From Comamonas avium (lineage in GTDB: Bacteria; Pseudomonadota; Gammaproteobacteria; Burkholderiales; Burkholderiaceae_C): a stretch of DNA of 39,405 bases. A model generated the notes under the pieces. The model was not told the DNA's origin. It worked only from the letters and a program-made list of their open reading frames with translations, and ran no database searches. Below, one piece after another: positions 17,038 to 25,357 of this stretch. Numbering within the stretch: position 1 is the stretch's first letter; the number at the start of each line of letters is the position of its first letter. The stretch covers positions 1 to 39,405 of the forward strand of contig NZ_JACSQK010000013.1 of the NCBI RefSeq assembly GCF_014836675.1, in the 5' to 3' direction. The translations under genes were made by a program, and so were the position numbers.

Positions 17038-17153
17038 TTGGGAACATTGGGAACAAATCAAAAAACAGAACCTAAGTCGTTATCCCTACTGAATAAAAGT
17101 GTTCCCAAAACCACCTTGGGAACAACCCATTTCTCTTGGGAACATTGGGAACA
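17038..17153. repeat. Iteron cluster 1 (TTGGGAACA), candidate ori/crr element
   Basis: Six exact copies of TTGGGAACA: 17038-17046, 17047-17055, 17116-17124, 17136-17144, 17145-17153, and one inverted (TGTTCCCAA) at 17100-17108. Two pairs are directly abutted. The cluster lies in AT-rich DNA downstream of the primase gene and is matched by a second cluster at 37547-37673. P4 alpha protein likewise binds two separated clusters of a short iteron. Confidence 0.75.
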
Positions 17154-17493
17154 AATTGCCTTAATTTGGCTGTTTTTGAGGCAAAAAGCAACTTTAGGTA
17201 CTCATTTTATCTATCGGGCTGGGCTTCGCCTTTGTTTTTCTGGTGCTGCATTCACTTCATCTCACGCACACAAATAGCCCATAGTTAATTCCATCGCGGA
17301 ATGAACTTCTCACACACCCCCTTCCGGCGTGCGGCTGCCTTGCCTGCAGCAATCCAAGTACATAGCCATACCCTGAACACCGCCATGCCATAGCCCACCA
17401 TGGCCAAGCATTGCAGGCCACACCACACACAAAAAAGCCCAAGGCTGTGACCCCCTGGGCTTGTTCATACCTGCAGGCACTGCGACCGCAATC
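17154..17493. other. Spacer downstream of the primase gene
   Basis: No gene seen. Contains AT-rich DNA next to the iterons, then GC-rich sequence up to the primase stop. Confidence 0.4.
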
Positions 17494-20418
17494 CTAAATA
17501 TCCAGCTCCATGATGGCGGGCGTGAACTGGTAGCACCAAGCATGGCCCACGCCCGGCAGCCTGTGTCTGGCGTCGTACTCACGGCCCTTGGCGGGTTTGA
17601 GGCAGCCGTGCTGCAGCAGCACCTTGCACACCGCCTTGTAGTCAAAGCCCCGGCATATCTCGGTGCGGAACACCTCAGGCAGCACAAAGTACTCCACCTG
17701 TGTTTCCTCACCGTCGATGGCGGTCATGGTGTCGTACAGCTCTTTGTCTTCCTTGGATGTGCCCGGCGTGTAGCCCGTCTTCTGGATCTTCAGCGGCTTG
17801 CCGTCTGCATCAATCAAACGCCTGAAGCCTGCACGCTGCAGCGTCTTGGCGTTGTGGTCATCGGTGGCGCGGTGCCACCACGTAAAGCGCCCTTCCCCGT
17901 GCGCCTCCAGAAAGCCGCGCACCTGCCGCAGCATGGAAGCCACCTCACTGCTACCGTCTCCACCCCGCGAGTCCAGCCAGGCAACAAAGCAAGTTTTGAC
18001 TGCCGCCACCGCTTCGCCTGCTGGCCAATCTGTAAGCCCGGCTTCTGTGGCCATCTCACCTGCTACGGCCACCAGTGCAAATCGCCGCCCGGCACGCCGC
18101 ACTTGCCCTGAGGCGCTGCCCGGCACCATTTGTGCCTCAATCTCCTCCATGCGCCGCCGAAGGTCGAACGCCAGCGTGTCAGTGTTCGACACCAAATGCT
18201 CCAGCCAGGCGCGGCCAGCGGTTCCATACCGCAATGCAGCGTAACGCTGGACCCAGGTAGACAACTCATGCCCGCCATCGAATTCATGAAACTCTTCAAC
18301 TGCTGAACCTGGCCGTACTTCTGCTGGAATGGGGATAAGGCGCACCTCCTGCCCGCCCTTCATCTTCTTGCCAACGGCCTCCATCTGTTGCGCGAGCGTA
18401 ATCTCGCCACTACTGAGGAATATCAACCGCCATGTCGCTTTAGGCCGCAGCCCGCCCATGCCCTTGCCACGTGTTTTACCCATGCCATCGGCCAGCATGT
18501 AGGCAGTCGCTCCTGCATCGCCGTTTTCCATCTGGCCCAGCTCATCCAGAATCATCGTGCAGTCGTTGTGCTGCTCTGCCTGGTACTCCAGCCCGTTAGA
18601 TGTAGCCCGCCATTTCTGAATGTAGGAGTCGGGGTCTTTTTCAGTGCCCTTGCCCCATACGCTGGCGGCAATCAGAAAACCCGTGGTCTTGCCAATACTG
18701 GTCTGCCCCGTGAAGTGAAAGCCCCCGCCCGTGGTACCCGGTGCCCACGCCAGCAGTGGCCCAGCGAAAGCTGCGCTGACAGCAAATGCCAGGCGGCTAT
18801 TGCCTATGCACAGACGTGCCAGATCCTGGCGCCACTGCTGCAGCGCCCCCCGCTGGTTGAAGTTTGCTTCTACGCCAGCTTCGCTGTGAAAAATCACACG
18901 CTCCGATGACAGGCTGGTACCCAGCGTTTCATCCGGCAAAACATAGCAGCGCCCATGCCAGCCAACACGGGGAACGTGACGCACCAGCTCAGTGGGCTGG
19001 CGACTTTGCAGATACTCCGTCAGCCATGTGCGCCGCTTGCTATCTGTCGGAGTCATGAACCCCTGACTCAAGAGCGCTGCACGATAGGTAGAGCCGTCTC
19101 CGGCAAGCATGTGTAGCGGCATCAGCCAGCGCCGGCCTTTTCTGTGCGGGGTATCAAACTCCAAAAGCAACGCTGCCTGGTTGTCACTGGCATCACAAGC
19201 CATGCCCGTTACGCGCAACGGCCCGCACACCCGCCGAGGGGCCCCACCGTCATCACCCGGCGGGGTGAACCAAACGCCCGAGTCATCCACCACAAATCGA
19301 TCTTTAGCCACGGCATTGACTGCCTCGCCTGGCGATTGCTCAGCAACAACTCTTTGTTTGCTGGCTTTGCTACGGCTGCCCTGCGGGGAGGATTGCAGTT
19401 TTGCTTTGAACACCTGCATCGCAGCCTTAACCTGCTCACGCACAGCGTCTAGCCCGTTAGCCTGGTGCATGTCGTTAAAGTCGCTGCCGCCCTCTGGCAG
19501 CGCAGCAGGCAACACCACGCCAGCACGCACCGCCCTGGCTGCCGCCTGTGCTTTCATGCGGCCTGTGTTGCGGCCCGTGCGGGCTTGGGTTGCGGCATCG
19601 TCATCACCGCACACCAGCAGCACGGCATCAGGCAGCAGCGCACGCACTGCCTTGGCCACGTGCAACAGGTTGCCCGCATCAAAGGCCACCACCACCGGCC
19701 AGCCCGTGGCCATGTGCAAGCTGGCTGCGGTGGCGTAGCCCTCGGCCAGCAGCGCCACCGCAGCGCCTTGCAGGCCGCCCACCACATGCCACAGACCAGA
19801 CTTGCGCCCGCCCTTTAAAAACAATTTGTCTGGCCCATCTGCAGGCCGCTGGGGTGCAATGCGCTGCACGTTCCACAGCCGCCCTGCGCCATCGCGTACC
19901 GGCACCAGCAGCCAGCCATCAGGTGTGTAGCGCACGCCAAAGCCCTGCACGCCTTTGCGTTGCAGGTAGGCGCTTTGTCCGGTATCGCTGGCCGCACCCC
20001 ACAGTGCCTCGGCCTCTGTGGCTGCAGCCTCTTGCTGGGCCGCAATGCGCTCTTGCTCTGCCTGGTTGCGCTGCAGGCGCTCGGCCTCCATGCGCTGGCG
20101 CTGGGCATCACTCACGGGCTGCGCCGCCTCACCCGTGCGGGGCAGTTTGAAGCCATGCTGCTTGGCCAGAAACAGCAGCGTTGACACACCCACCCCACCC
20201 CCGGCCTTGATGCTGCGCCATGTGCTGCGCACGGCTGCGGCATCGAATGTGCCGCCACTGGCTGCGCTCCATTCGCTAAAGAGCTGCAGGCCCGTTTCAT
20301 CCGGGTACTCGCTCTTGATGGCCATGCCCACGCGTGCCCATTCATCACGGGGCAGGTTGGACGGCACAAAGCTCAAAGCGTTGCGCAGCAGCTCGGGGGT
20401 AATGGTGGTCTTGTTCAT
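17494..20418 (-). CDS. Primase-helicase (PriCT/TOPRIM/DUF927), P4 alpha-like replication protein
   Basis: 974 residues. N-terminal PriCT_2-like domain (about 5-85: LPRDEWARVGMAIKSEYPD, TFDAAAVRSTWRSIK); a charged linker; a TOPRIM-type primase region about 140-330 (AEGYATAASLHMATGWPVVVAFDAGN, acidic GDDDAA, GGSDFNDMH); then a DUF927 helicase-like ATPase about 370-700 with Walker A GQTSIGKTT (571-579) and Walker B TMILDELG (621-628). The set predicts a protein that primes and unwinds DNA to replicate the excised island, as alpha does in phage P4. It lies last in a minus-strand operon, its ATG overlapping the upstream stop (ATGA). The iteron cluster downstream is its likely binding site. The C-terminal about 250 residues are less clear. 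Confidence 0.9.
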   Translation of the reverse strand: MNKTTITPELLRNALSFVPSNLPRDEWARVGMAIKSEYPDETGLQLFSEWSAASGGTFDAAAVRSTWRSIKAGGGVGVSTLLFLAKQHGFKLPRTGEAAQPVSDAQRQRMEAERLQRNQAEQERIAAQQEAAATEAEALWGAASDTGQSAYLQRKGVQGFGVRYTPDGWLLVPVRDGAGRLWNVQRIAPQRPADGPDKLFLKGGRKSGLWHVVGGLQGAAVALLAEGYATAASLHMATGWPVVVAFDAGNLLHVAKAVRALLPDAVLLVCGDDDAATQARTGRNTGRMKAQAAARAVRAGVVLPAALPEGGSDFNDMHQANGLDAVREQVKAAMQVFKAKLQSSPQGSRSKASKQRVVAEQSPGEAVNAVAKDRFVVDDSGVWFTPPGDDGGAPRRVCGPLRVTGMACDASDNQAALLLEFDTPHRKGRRWLMPLHMLAGDGSTYRAALLSQGFMTPTDSKRRTWLTEYLQSRQPTELVRHVPRVGWHGRCYVLPDETLGTSLSSERVIFHSEAGVEANFNQRGALQQWRQDLARLCIGNSRLAFAVSAAFAGPLLAWAPGTTGGGFHFTGQTSIGKTTGFLIAASVWGKGTEKDPDSYIQKWRATSNGLEYQAEQHNDCTMILDELGQMENGDAGATAYMLADGMGKTRGKGMGGLRPKATWRLIFLSSGEITLAQQMEAVGKKMKGGQEVRLIPIPAEVRPGSAVEEFHEFDGGHELSTWVQRYAALRYGTAGRAWLEHLVSNTDTLAFDLRRRMEEIEAQMVPGSASGQVRRAGRRFALVAVAGEMATEAGLTDWPAGEAVAAVKTCFVAWLDSRGGDGSSEVASMLRQVRGFLEAHGEGRFTWWHRATDDHNAKTLQRAGFRRLIDADGKPLKIQKTGYTPGTSKEDKELYDTMTAIDGEETQVEYFVLPEVFRTEICRGFDYKAVCKVLLQHGCLKPAKGREYDARHRLPGVGHAWCYQFTPAIMELDI

Positions 20419-20894
20419 CGCAAACGAGGCTTGAGGTCTTCAGGTTTGAGTGGCTGAAAATCAGCACGCAACTTGGCAGGCTGGCCCGGCTCAGACACCG
20501 CCAGCAGCTCTTTGGTGCGATGGGATCGCACGTACAGCACACCCGCCGCGTCCATGTACGCAATCAACTTGGAGCCTTGGGGCGAGAAAAACTCAGTGCG
20601 CCGCACCGGGCGGCCATTGGCCTTGACCATCAGCAGCGCTGCCGCCTGGGGCTGCTGCTCAAACATGTCGGCAGCGTGCGTCTGGGCCAGCACCTCGCCG
20701 CTGGCATCGAGCTGGCGCAAGATGCCGGGCCACACCAGTTGCTCCAGGCCACCGCCTTGCCGCGTGGCTTTAACAGACAGCAGCACACCATCAGCAGGCA
20801 CCACGCTTTGCAGTGCGGCAGCGCCCCACTGCTGGCGCTGCTGTGCCACCTCAAGGGCGGATTGCATGGCCTTGGTCATTGCATTGCTATGCAT
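20415..20894 (-). CDS. Hypothetical protein coupled to the primase
   Basis: 159 residues from ATG 20894 (MHSNAMTKAMQSALEVAQQRQQWG), chosen because AAGGGG lies six bases upstream; an ATG at 20927 would overlap alpA. A helical N-terminus is followed by a mixed region (LIAYMDAAGVLYVRSHRTKELLAVSEPGQPAKLRADFQPL). Its stop overlaps the primase start. It may be an accessory replication or regulatory factor; no family recognised. Confidence 0.65.
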   Translation of the reverse strand: MHSNAMTKAMQSALEVAQQRQQWGAAALQSVVPADGVLLSVKATRQGGGLEQLVWPGILRQLDASGEVLAQTHAADMFEQQPQAAALLMVKANGRPVRRTEFFSPQGSKLIAYMDAAGVLYVRSHRTKELLAVSEPGQPAKLRADFQPLKPEDLKPRLR

Positions 20895-20910
20895 GGCTTT
20901 CCCCTTTGCT

Positions 20911-21135
20911 TCAGACAACTTGCTCACCCTGAATACGCGCCTGCACCCAGCTCAGCACCGCTGTCTCAGGCCAGGCCACCATGCGCGAGGTAATGCGCAC
21001 GCAGGGCGGAAACTTGCCCTCTTTCATCAGCTTGTAGATGGTGCTTTTCTTGCAGCCCGTGGCCGCCTCCACATCAGCCAGGCGAAGCAGACGATCGCGG
21101 GGCACTACGGGGCGGGCGGAATGGACAACTTGCAT
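20911..21135 (-). CDS. AlpA-family DNA-binding regulator
   Basis: 74 residues from ATG 21135 with AAGGAAG upstream; the longer frame to 21255 has no such signal. LLRLADVEAATGCKKSTIYKLMKEGKFPPCVRITSRMVAWPETAVLSWVQARI is the AlpA/excisionase-like winged HTH seen in P4-type islands (P4 Vis, CP4-57 AlpA). Such proteins switch integrase or replication genes and assist excision. It sits 17 bases upstream of the next gene in the replication operon. Confidence 0.9.
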   Translation of the reverse strand: MQVVHSARPVVPRDRLLRLADVEAATGCKKSTIYKLMKEGKFPPCVRITSRMVAWPETAVLSWVQARIQGEQVV

Positions 21136-21326
21136 GGGTAACTTCCTTTTACGGACGCCAGCACATCCAACGTGGTGTGCTTGCTGCGTTGGGGAAATGC
21201 TCGGCACAGGGGTGTCCTGCCGTCGCCCTGCATATGTCCACTGTCGCCCGTGCAAGGCGTAGCGCGTTCGCCGCCGTTGCAGCCCAGCGCAGGCTGTTGG
21301 CAGGGCGCACGCAGGGCAAAACAGGG

Positions 21327-22145
21327 CTACGCACTGCGCTTGCCTCTCCAGCTGGTAATGGCACTGCTGGCGTCTTTCACCGGATTGGCCAGCTCCCCGT
21401 TCGACCTAAATCCGTGGCGCTGCAGCAGCTCTGCCAGCGTTTGGTGCCGCATACCCAACTGCTGGGCCAGTTCGGTCAATGCACCGCGCTTTCTGCCTTC
21501 AGAGAGCTGGCGCTGCAGCCATGCCGCCAGCAACGCCACATGCTCGGCATGCCACTGCGGGCGCTCTTGCTCGGGCTGCTGTGCAAACTGCTGGCGGTAC
21601 AGCACCAGGGTGGCAAGGTCTTGCACGTCTGGCGGTGTCAGCATGGCTTGGCCCTGCTGTGCAGTGGCGCTGGCCAGCACCCCGCACGCCTTGAACCACG
21701 CGGCCACATGGGTGCTGGGCTGCATGTCCTGCCTCTGCAGCCAGCGGGCAAAGTCAGCCGCAGCCACCAGATAAAACGTGCACTCCTGCATCTGCACTGG
21801 CTGGGCCGGGGTGTACGGGCTGTACCGGCTGGTGTAGTCGTGGCCACCAGTCAGAGAGATAGGCCGAAACAAATCCTCATTGCGCCCAGCAACTGGCACA
21901 GGTACAGAAAGTACTTCTGCCTCACAAGCCAGCGTGCCCACCTCGCAGTCATCCAGCAGCGCATCGTGCAGCACGCCCTGTGCTTTGCGCCCTGCTGCAT
22001 CGCTATGGGCATTGGGGCGCTGCAGGGCAGCAAGCTGCTGCGCATCCATGCGCTGCGGCCAGCCCTGTGCCTGCTCTTCATCTGAAAAATACTGGCGAAT
22101 GCGCCTGTCGCTCATCGCATCGCGCCACTTCATATCTACTGCCAT
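21327..22145 (-). CDS. Unknown satellite protein behind an SOS-type promoter
   Basis: 272 residues from ATG 22145 (MAVDMKWRDAMSDRRIRQYFSDEEQ), with AGGGGG a few bases upstream. Middle section (DYTSRYSPYTPAQPVQMQECTFYLVAAADFARWLQRQDMQPS) is not recognised. The C-terminus carries a helix-turn-helix-like stretch (ALTELAQQLGMRHQTLAELLQRHGFRS), so DNA binding is plausible. A promoter with a LexA-type box lies 105 bases upstream, predicting induction by DNA damage. It stands between the immunity-leader genes and alpA, where an island activator would be expected. That role is inferred only from position. Confidence 0.65.
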   Translation of the reverse strand: MAVDMKWRDAMSDRRIRQYFSDEEQAQGWPQRMDAQQLAALQRPNAHSDAAGRKAQGVLHDALLDDCEVGTLACEAEVLSVPVPVAGRNEDLFRPISLTGGHDYTSRYSPYTPAQPVQMQECTFYLVAAADFARWLQRQDMQPSTHVAAWFKACGVLASATAQQGQAMLTPPDVQDLATLVLYRQQFAQQPEQERPQWHAEHVALLAAWLQRQLSEGRKRGALTELAQQLGMRHQTLAELLQRHGFRSNGELANPVKDASSAITSWRGKRSA

Positions 22146-22213
22146 TGCATCCCCCTGCAGGAATAGGCCCGGCGCTGAACGCTCCAGCCAAGCAGCCGGG
22201 TGCCTGCTCTTTG

Positions 22214-22231
22214 AACCGGGCAGCAGCCCGG
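22214..22231 (-). promoter_or_regulatory. Leader hairpin downstream of the SOS promoter
   Basis: ACCGGGC, four-base loop, GCCCGGT: a perfect seven-pair hairpin in the 5' untranslated leader, without a T run. It could stabilise the leader or control translation. Confidence 0.35.
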
Positions 22232-22248
22232 TCTGGCTGGAGTAGCTA

Positions 22249-22277
22249 AATATGCTGTATATGCATACAGCATTCAA
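22249..22277 (-). promoter_or_regulatory. LexA (SOS) box inside a sigma-70-type promoter
   Basis: CTGTATATGCATACAG at 22255-22270 fits the LexA consensus CTG-N10-CAG with the alternating TA core; the flanks extend the dyad (ATG...CAT). On the minus strand a -35 TTGAAT (22277-22272) and a -10 CATATT (22254-22249) are separated by 17 bases that contain the whole box, so bound LexA would block the promoter. Confidence 0.75.
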
Positions 22278-22287
22278 GCCATGCGGA

Positions 22288-22653
22288 TCAATTCAGCGGG
22301 CGTTGCAGCAGTGATGCGGCATCACCACCAATGCGGCTCATGCTGCCAATCAGCCCCAGCTGCGTGGCGTGGGAGAACAGCAGATCTGGCACATCGTGGT
22401 GGCTTTGCAGCGTGCCTGCGGTGCCATCACCGTCTGAAGAGACAAGGCAGCCAACGCCCTCAAACACACGCTCTAACTGCTGAGCAAAAGTGCAATTGAA
22501 CTCGGGCGCGCCTTCAGCCAGCCAGCGCAGCTCTTGCGGTGTCAGGTGCGGGTGGGCGTGCTTCCACAGCACTTGCAGCAAGGTGCTGGCGCTGAATGCA
22601 GGCAAAGAAACAGGATGGCTTGTGGACTGGATAGACGCGGGGGATTTAGACAT
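22288..22653 (-). CDS. Hypothetical satellite protein
   Basis: 121 residues from ATG 22653 (MSKSPASIQSTSHPVSLPAFSASTLLQVLWKHAHPHLTPQELRWLAEGA). The start overlaps the preceding stop by eight bases, implying translational coupling; the longer frame to 22713 runs into the upstream gene. Second half: VFEGVGCLVSSDGDGTAGTLQSHHDVPDLLFSHATQLGLIGSMSRIGGDAA. No family recognised. The two small genes form an operon that follows the putative immunity leader. Confidence 0.6.
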   Translation of the reverse strand: MSKSPASIQSTSHPVSLPAFSASTLLQVLWKHAHPHLTPQELRWLAEGAPEFNCTFAQQLERVFEGVGCLVSSDGDGTAGTLQSHHDVPDLLFSHATQLGLIGSMSRIGGDAASLLQRPLN

Positions 22654-22927
22654 GGCCAGCCTCCCGCAGCACCTGCTGGGCCTGCGCTGCCGTGTGGGCA
22701 GCATCAGACGCATTCAGCACAAACAGCGCACGCAATGCGGCCAGGGCTTGCACCGTTTTGCGGGCAGCGCCAGGCACATTGGCCGTGGGCTGACGCAGGT
22801 AGTGCAACGCCATGGTGAGCGCGTTGTGCGCATCGGCATGGAGCTGAATTGGGTGTACGGGGGATGGATGGCCCGAAGTGGGCGCATACGGTTGCACAGC
22901 GACGTGTGCAGGGGAAATGGTAGCCAT
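22646..22927 (-). CDS. Small hypothetical protein, first gene after the immunity leader
   Basis: 93 residues with GGAGG six bases before the ATG. The P/H-rich N-terminus (MATISPAHVAVQPYAPTSGHPSPVHP) is followed by alanine-rich helices (LTMALHYLRQ..AARKTVQALAALRALFVLNASDAAHTAAQAQQVLREAG). Its SD and start lie just after leader elements that can pair with the upstream RNA, so its expression is a likely target of that RNA. Function unknown. Confidence 0.65.
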   Translation of the reverse strand: MATISPAHVAVQPYAPTSGHPSPVHPIQLHADAHNALTMALHYLRQPTANVPGAARKTVQALAALRALFVLNASDAAHTAAQAQQVLREAGHV

Positions 22928-22960
22928 GAGCGGCCTCCAAGCAGGTTCGGTTTGCTAAAA

Positions 22961-23010
22961 CCACCGCTCTGAGTCCAAACAGGGCGGTGACTCGACAGGT
23001 TGGACTACCG
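22961..23010 (-). promoter_or_regulatory. Leader with mutually complementary elements (antisense-RNA target)
   Basis: Transcribed on the minus strand in the order AGTCCAA (23006-23000) then TTTGGACTC (22979-22971), which can pair with each other. ACCGC...GCGGT can form an alternative hairpin over the second element. AGTCCAA is also complementary to the exposed loop of the upstream RNA at 23130-23145. This fits a P4-style switch between structures. Confidence 0.45.
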
Positions 23011-23077
23011 GGAACCCGCTTGCGCGAACCGGCCAGGCTTGCGCCTGCCTGCCGAGCCACCATAAAGGGGCATCGAC

Positions 23078-23112
23078 AAAAAAGCCGCAATCCATTGCGG
23101 TACTGCGGCTTT
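23078..23112 (-). terminator. Terminator ending the leader RNA
   Basis: AAGCCGCA...TGCGGCTT followed on the minus strand by six T (23083-23078). It lies 150 bases before the first gene, so transcripts from upstream can stop before reaching the operon. Confidence 0.8.
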
Positions 23113-23175
23113 CGTCGCAGCGAGTTCAGCGGGAGTCCAATCCCGATCACGCTTTACGGGCGTGACGGGGTGAAT
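23078..23175 (-). ncRNA. Candidate P4 CI / C4-type antisense immunity RNA
   Basis: Minus-strand order: hairpin CACGC/GCGTG (23164-23148), hairpin CGGGA-TTGGAC-TCCCG (23145-23130) exposing TTGGAC in its six-base loop, then the terminator at 23078-23112. The loop is complementary to AGTCCAA in the leader at 23006-23000, downstream of the terminator and ahead of the operon. Position, a structured short transcript and a loop-exposed recognition sequence match the immunity RNAs of P4 and P1. The 5' end and promoter are not defined. A plain attenuator leader is the alternative. Confidence 0.5.
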
Positions 23176-23446
23176 GTAGCACACAGGCAGGTAAGGCGTG
23201 AACTAGGTATTGGATGTGACGGGAATTAGCCGCTGTGTATCCGTAGAGCCAACACGTTGCCTAGCACAGCGTGTCCAGTAGTCGGCTCAAGCCATGCTGC
23301 ATGGTGCGGTTGTAGCCACGGACATTGAGTACTTGTAAATCTGTAGCTTCAAATGGAGTGGCAGTGTTTGGTCAGAGGTGGACTCAAAAGCGGCACCTAG
23401 AAACCCGAAGGCGTGCCTCTGGAGCAAACGGTGGGGTGAACTTGGC

Positions 23447-23800
23447 TCAAAGCTCTACCCATTCATGACCCCATTCCTTGACAGTCTTCCGAGATCGACT
23501 CTTCTCGAGGGGAAAGTAGCGAATCTGATACATCACGCCGTTGTAATTAACTTTTTTCTTCGAATGAGCGTTTGGATATAGGCGATCAAGCTCATCAGTG
23601 AGCTTTTCAGACTCGCTCTTTTCAATGACTCCTAGATTTTTAAGGTTTTCGCTTATGCGCCGAACTGCTCTTCGTGCATCGCGCCTTTGTGCTTCGTACT
23701 TGTTTGGGTTGTTGCTGCTGTCGTTAGCATAAGCATCGTCCCAGCGTTTGAGCTCAGCCTCAGCAGTCGCCAAATCAATTAATGAGGGGTTTGGGTTCAT
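23447..23800 (-). CDS. Hypothetical protein next to the CoiA-like gene
   Basis: 117 residues from ATG 23800 (MNPNPSLIDLATAEAELKRWDDAYAND), the start that gives an ordinary soluble protein; the frame is open to 23923. Charged and mostly helical (EAQRRDARRAVRRISENLKNLGVIEKSESEKLTDELDRLYPNA), ending in a mixed region with YNGVMYQIRYFPLEKSRSRKTVKEWGHEWVEL. It lies 125 bases downstream of the CoiA-like gene and may be co-transcribed with it. No family recognised. Confidence 0.6.
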   Translation of the reverse strand: MNPNPSLIDLATAEAELKRWDDAYANDSSNNPNKYEAQRRDARRAVRRISENLKNLGVIEKSESEKLTDELDRLYPNAHSKKKVNYNGVMYQIRYFPLEKSRSRKTVKEWGHEWVEL

Positions 23801-23925
23801 TCTCGGAAATGTGTAGTTGTGACAGCCTGCTATCGCCCTGAGGGCTACTCTAAGGCTTGGTAAAAACCTATCTAGGCTCGATTGGTGAAAGTTGCAGTCC
23901 GGCCAAAAACCCTTCCGCTGCAAGA

Positions 23926-24588
23926 TTAAACCGCGTTTGCTGGTCCACCGCCATTGCTAAAATCAGTAGTCCCTGAGGCAGCATGTTTTGCAAATCCATC
24001 ACGATTTACCAAAATGGCTATACCTTTTTTAATTTTTGGGTCGAAGTTGGCAATACGCCAAAATCCTTCAATTCCAAAATCAATAAACACTGGCTTGTGT
24101 CTATGCCAACGATGGAATAGTTTGCTTCTGCCAATTACGCTGAAATTAACAAAGCCATCCTCACCAACTTTGGTGCGACCAAGTTTGAAGTAAACGGGGT
24201 CGTTATCATTTTTTGTGCCATCTATTACCCACACCATTTTTTGATAAAACTTCTCTCTTGCATCGACTTCCTCTGAAGTTATTGTCGAACGCTGGAATTC
24301 AATCACTAATCCAGCCGGAGTTCGAACATCTGCAATATGACGTTCCATAGTTGCTCGATCAACCAGCTGAACTTCTTGGCACTCTAGAAGAAAGCGATTT
24401 TTCCAATCCCGGTGCCATTGAGTTTCTGGCTCCCACCAAGGGTCACAGCTGGCGCTTTTGAGATGTGCCCAATGCCAGATTTTGTGAACACCACATTTTG
24501 CTGACACCTCGTTGCGGCAGCCTGGACAGATGCCTCTCAGTTTCGGCTGCGCTTCAATTCTTTGCTCGTTCAATAAGGCGTAGCGCAT
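23926..24588 (-). CDS. CoiA-like protein with PD-(D/E)xK-type nuclease features
   Basis: 220 residues, preceded by GGGGAGAGG. N-terminal zinc-type cysteines C21/C24 (GICPGCRNEV), then HWAH (39-42), the WWEPETQWHRDWKNRF segment (51-66), and HIADVRTPAGLVIEFQRSTI (84-103) with D87 and E97-x-Q99, the pattern of CoiA and related PD-(D/E)xK nucleases with Q in place of K. CoiA acts on DNA during competence in Gram-positives; homologues in islands have been linked with DNA processing or defence. Here the role is inferred from cargo context. The C-terminus (VFIDFGIEGFWRIANFDPKIKKG) is specific to this subgroup. Confidence 0.75.
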   Translation of the reverse strand: MRYALLNEQRIEAQPKLRGICPGCRNEVSAKCGVHKIWHWAHLKSASCDPWWEPETQWHRDWKNRFLLECQEVQLVDRATMERHIADVRTPAGLVIEFQRSTITSEEVDAREKFYQKMVWVIDGTKNDNDPVYFKLGRTKVGEDGFVNFSVIGRSKLFHRWHRHKPVFIDFGIEGFWRIANFDPKIKKGIAILVNRDGFAKHAASGTTDFSNGGGPANAV

Positions 24589-24769
24589 GTCCTCTCCCCT
24601 TTAAATCACATGACTTTTAACAAGTATAAGACTGCACGATTGGGTCGAGTGGATGGCTGCTTGGGGTCGAATTTCGACGGTCGCAGAACGGCCAAAAAAA
24701 CAGAAAATTGCATCATGAATAAGCAGCCACTCAAGGCTAATTAACCAAAAATAACACTAATTACTACAC

Positions 24770-25357
24770 CTAGTATTTAGCTGCATCAATCAATATTCTC
24801 TTGCTTGCATTATTCATTGAAAAAAATGCCGTTTTGCACAAATCATCGGCTGCCTTGAATGCACGAGCACAGTAATTTGGAGAATTGCTTGCAGCTTGGG
24901 CGATGCCTGTGTCAAGGATGGTTACAGTAGGGCCGAAGTAAAGCCCCTTTCCCAAATCTACAACCGCTCCCAGTTGGTCTGAATTCCCCTGAGCAGCACA
25001 AGCAGCAATCCCAAAGGTTTGTATATTAGAAAGTTCCGGTGACATAGGCTTGCAGCGCTGATCTATAGATACCATGTCTGAGAGTACAGCATAGTATGTG
25101 CCTTGCAAATTTCTATCAAATGCTTTGTTATAGAAAAAAACGCTAATGAGACCTAATATACCAATAACTGCTGCAGCGATTTTTAAATATTCATTAGATA
25201 AACTATCAACTACCCCAAGGAGGATAGTGATTGCAGTATAACCGCCTGCAAGAATAAGAGTCAATGCGACTAAAGGCTGATTATTATAAAAAGAGATGCC
25301 AGAGAGTACTACGCCAAATAGAAAAAATATTAATGCGATAATGTTGCGAATGTTCAT
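24770..25357 (-). CDS. Membrane protein of unknown function (cargo)
   Basis: 195 residues with three or four membrane segments in the first about 85 (IIALIFFLFGVVLSGISFY, LVALTLILAGGYTAITILLGVV, IAAAVIGILGLISVFFY). A soluble tail of about 105 residues follows with cysteines (QRCKPM, IAACAAQG, NYCARAF, DLCKTAF). The DNA is clearly more AT-rich than the replication genes, implying a separate origin. No family recognised. A membrane effector of phage defence is possible but unproved. Confidence 0.6.
   Translation of the reverse strand: MNIRNIIALIFFLFGVVLSGISFYNNQPLVALTLILAGGYTAITILLGVVDSLSNEYLKIAAAVIGILGLISVFFYNKAFDRNLQGTYYAVLSDMVSIDQRCKPMSPELSNIQTFGIAACAAQGNSDQLGAVVDLGKGLYFGPTVTILDTGIAQAASNSPNYCARAFKAADDLCKTAFFSMNNASKRILIDAAKY

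Noticed and set aside
17038..17153. CRISPR array
   Set aside because: The repeats are only 9 bp, include one inverted copy and have irregular spacing without spacers; they fit iterons.
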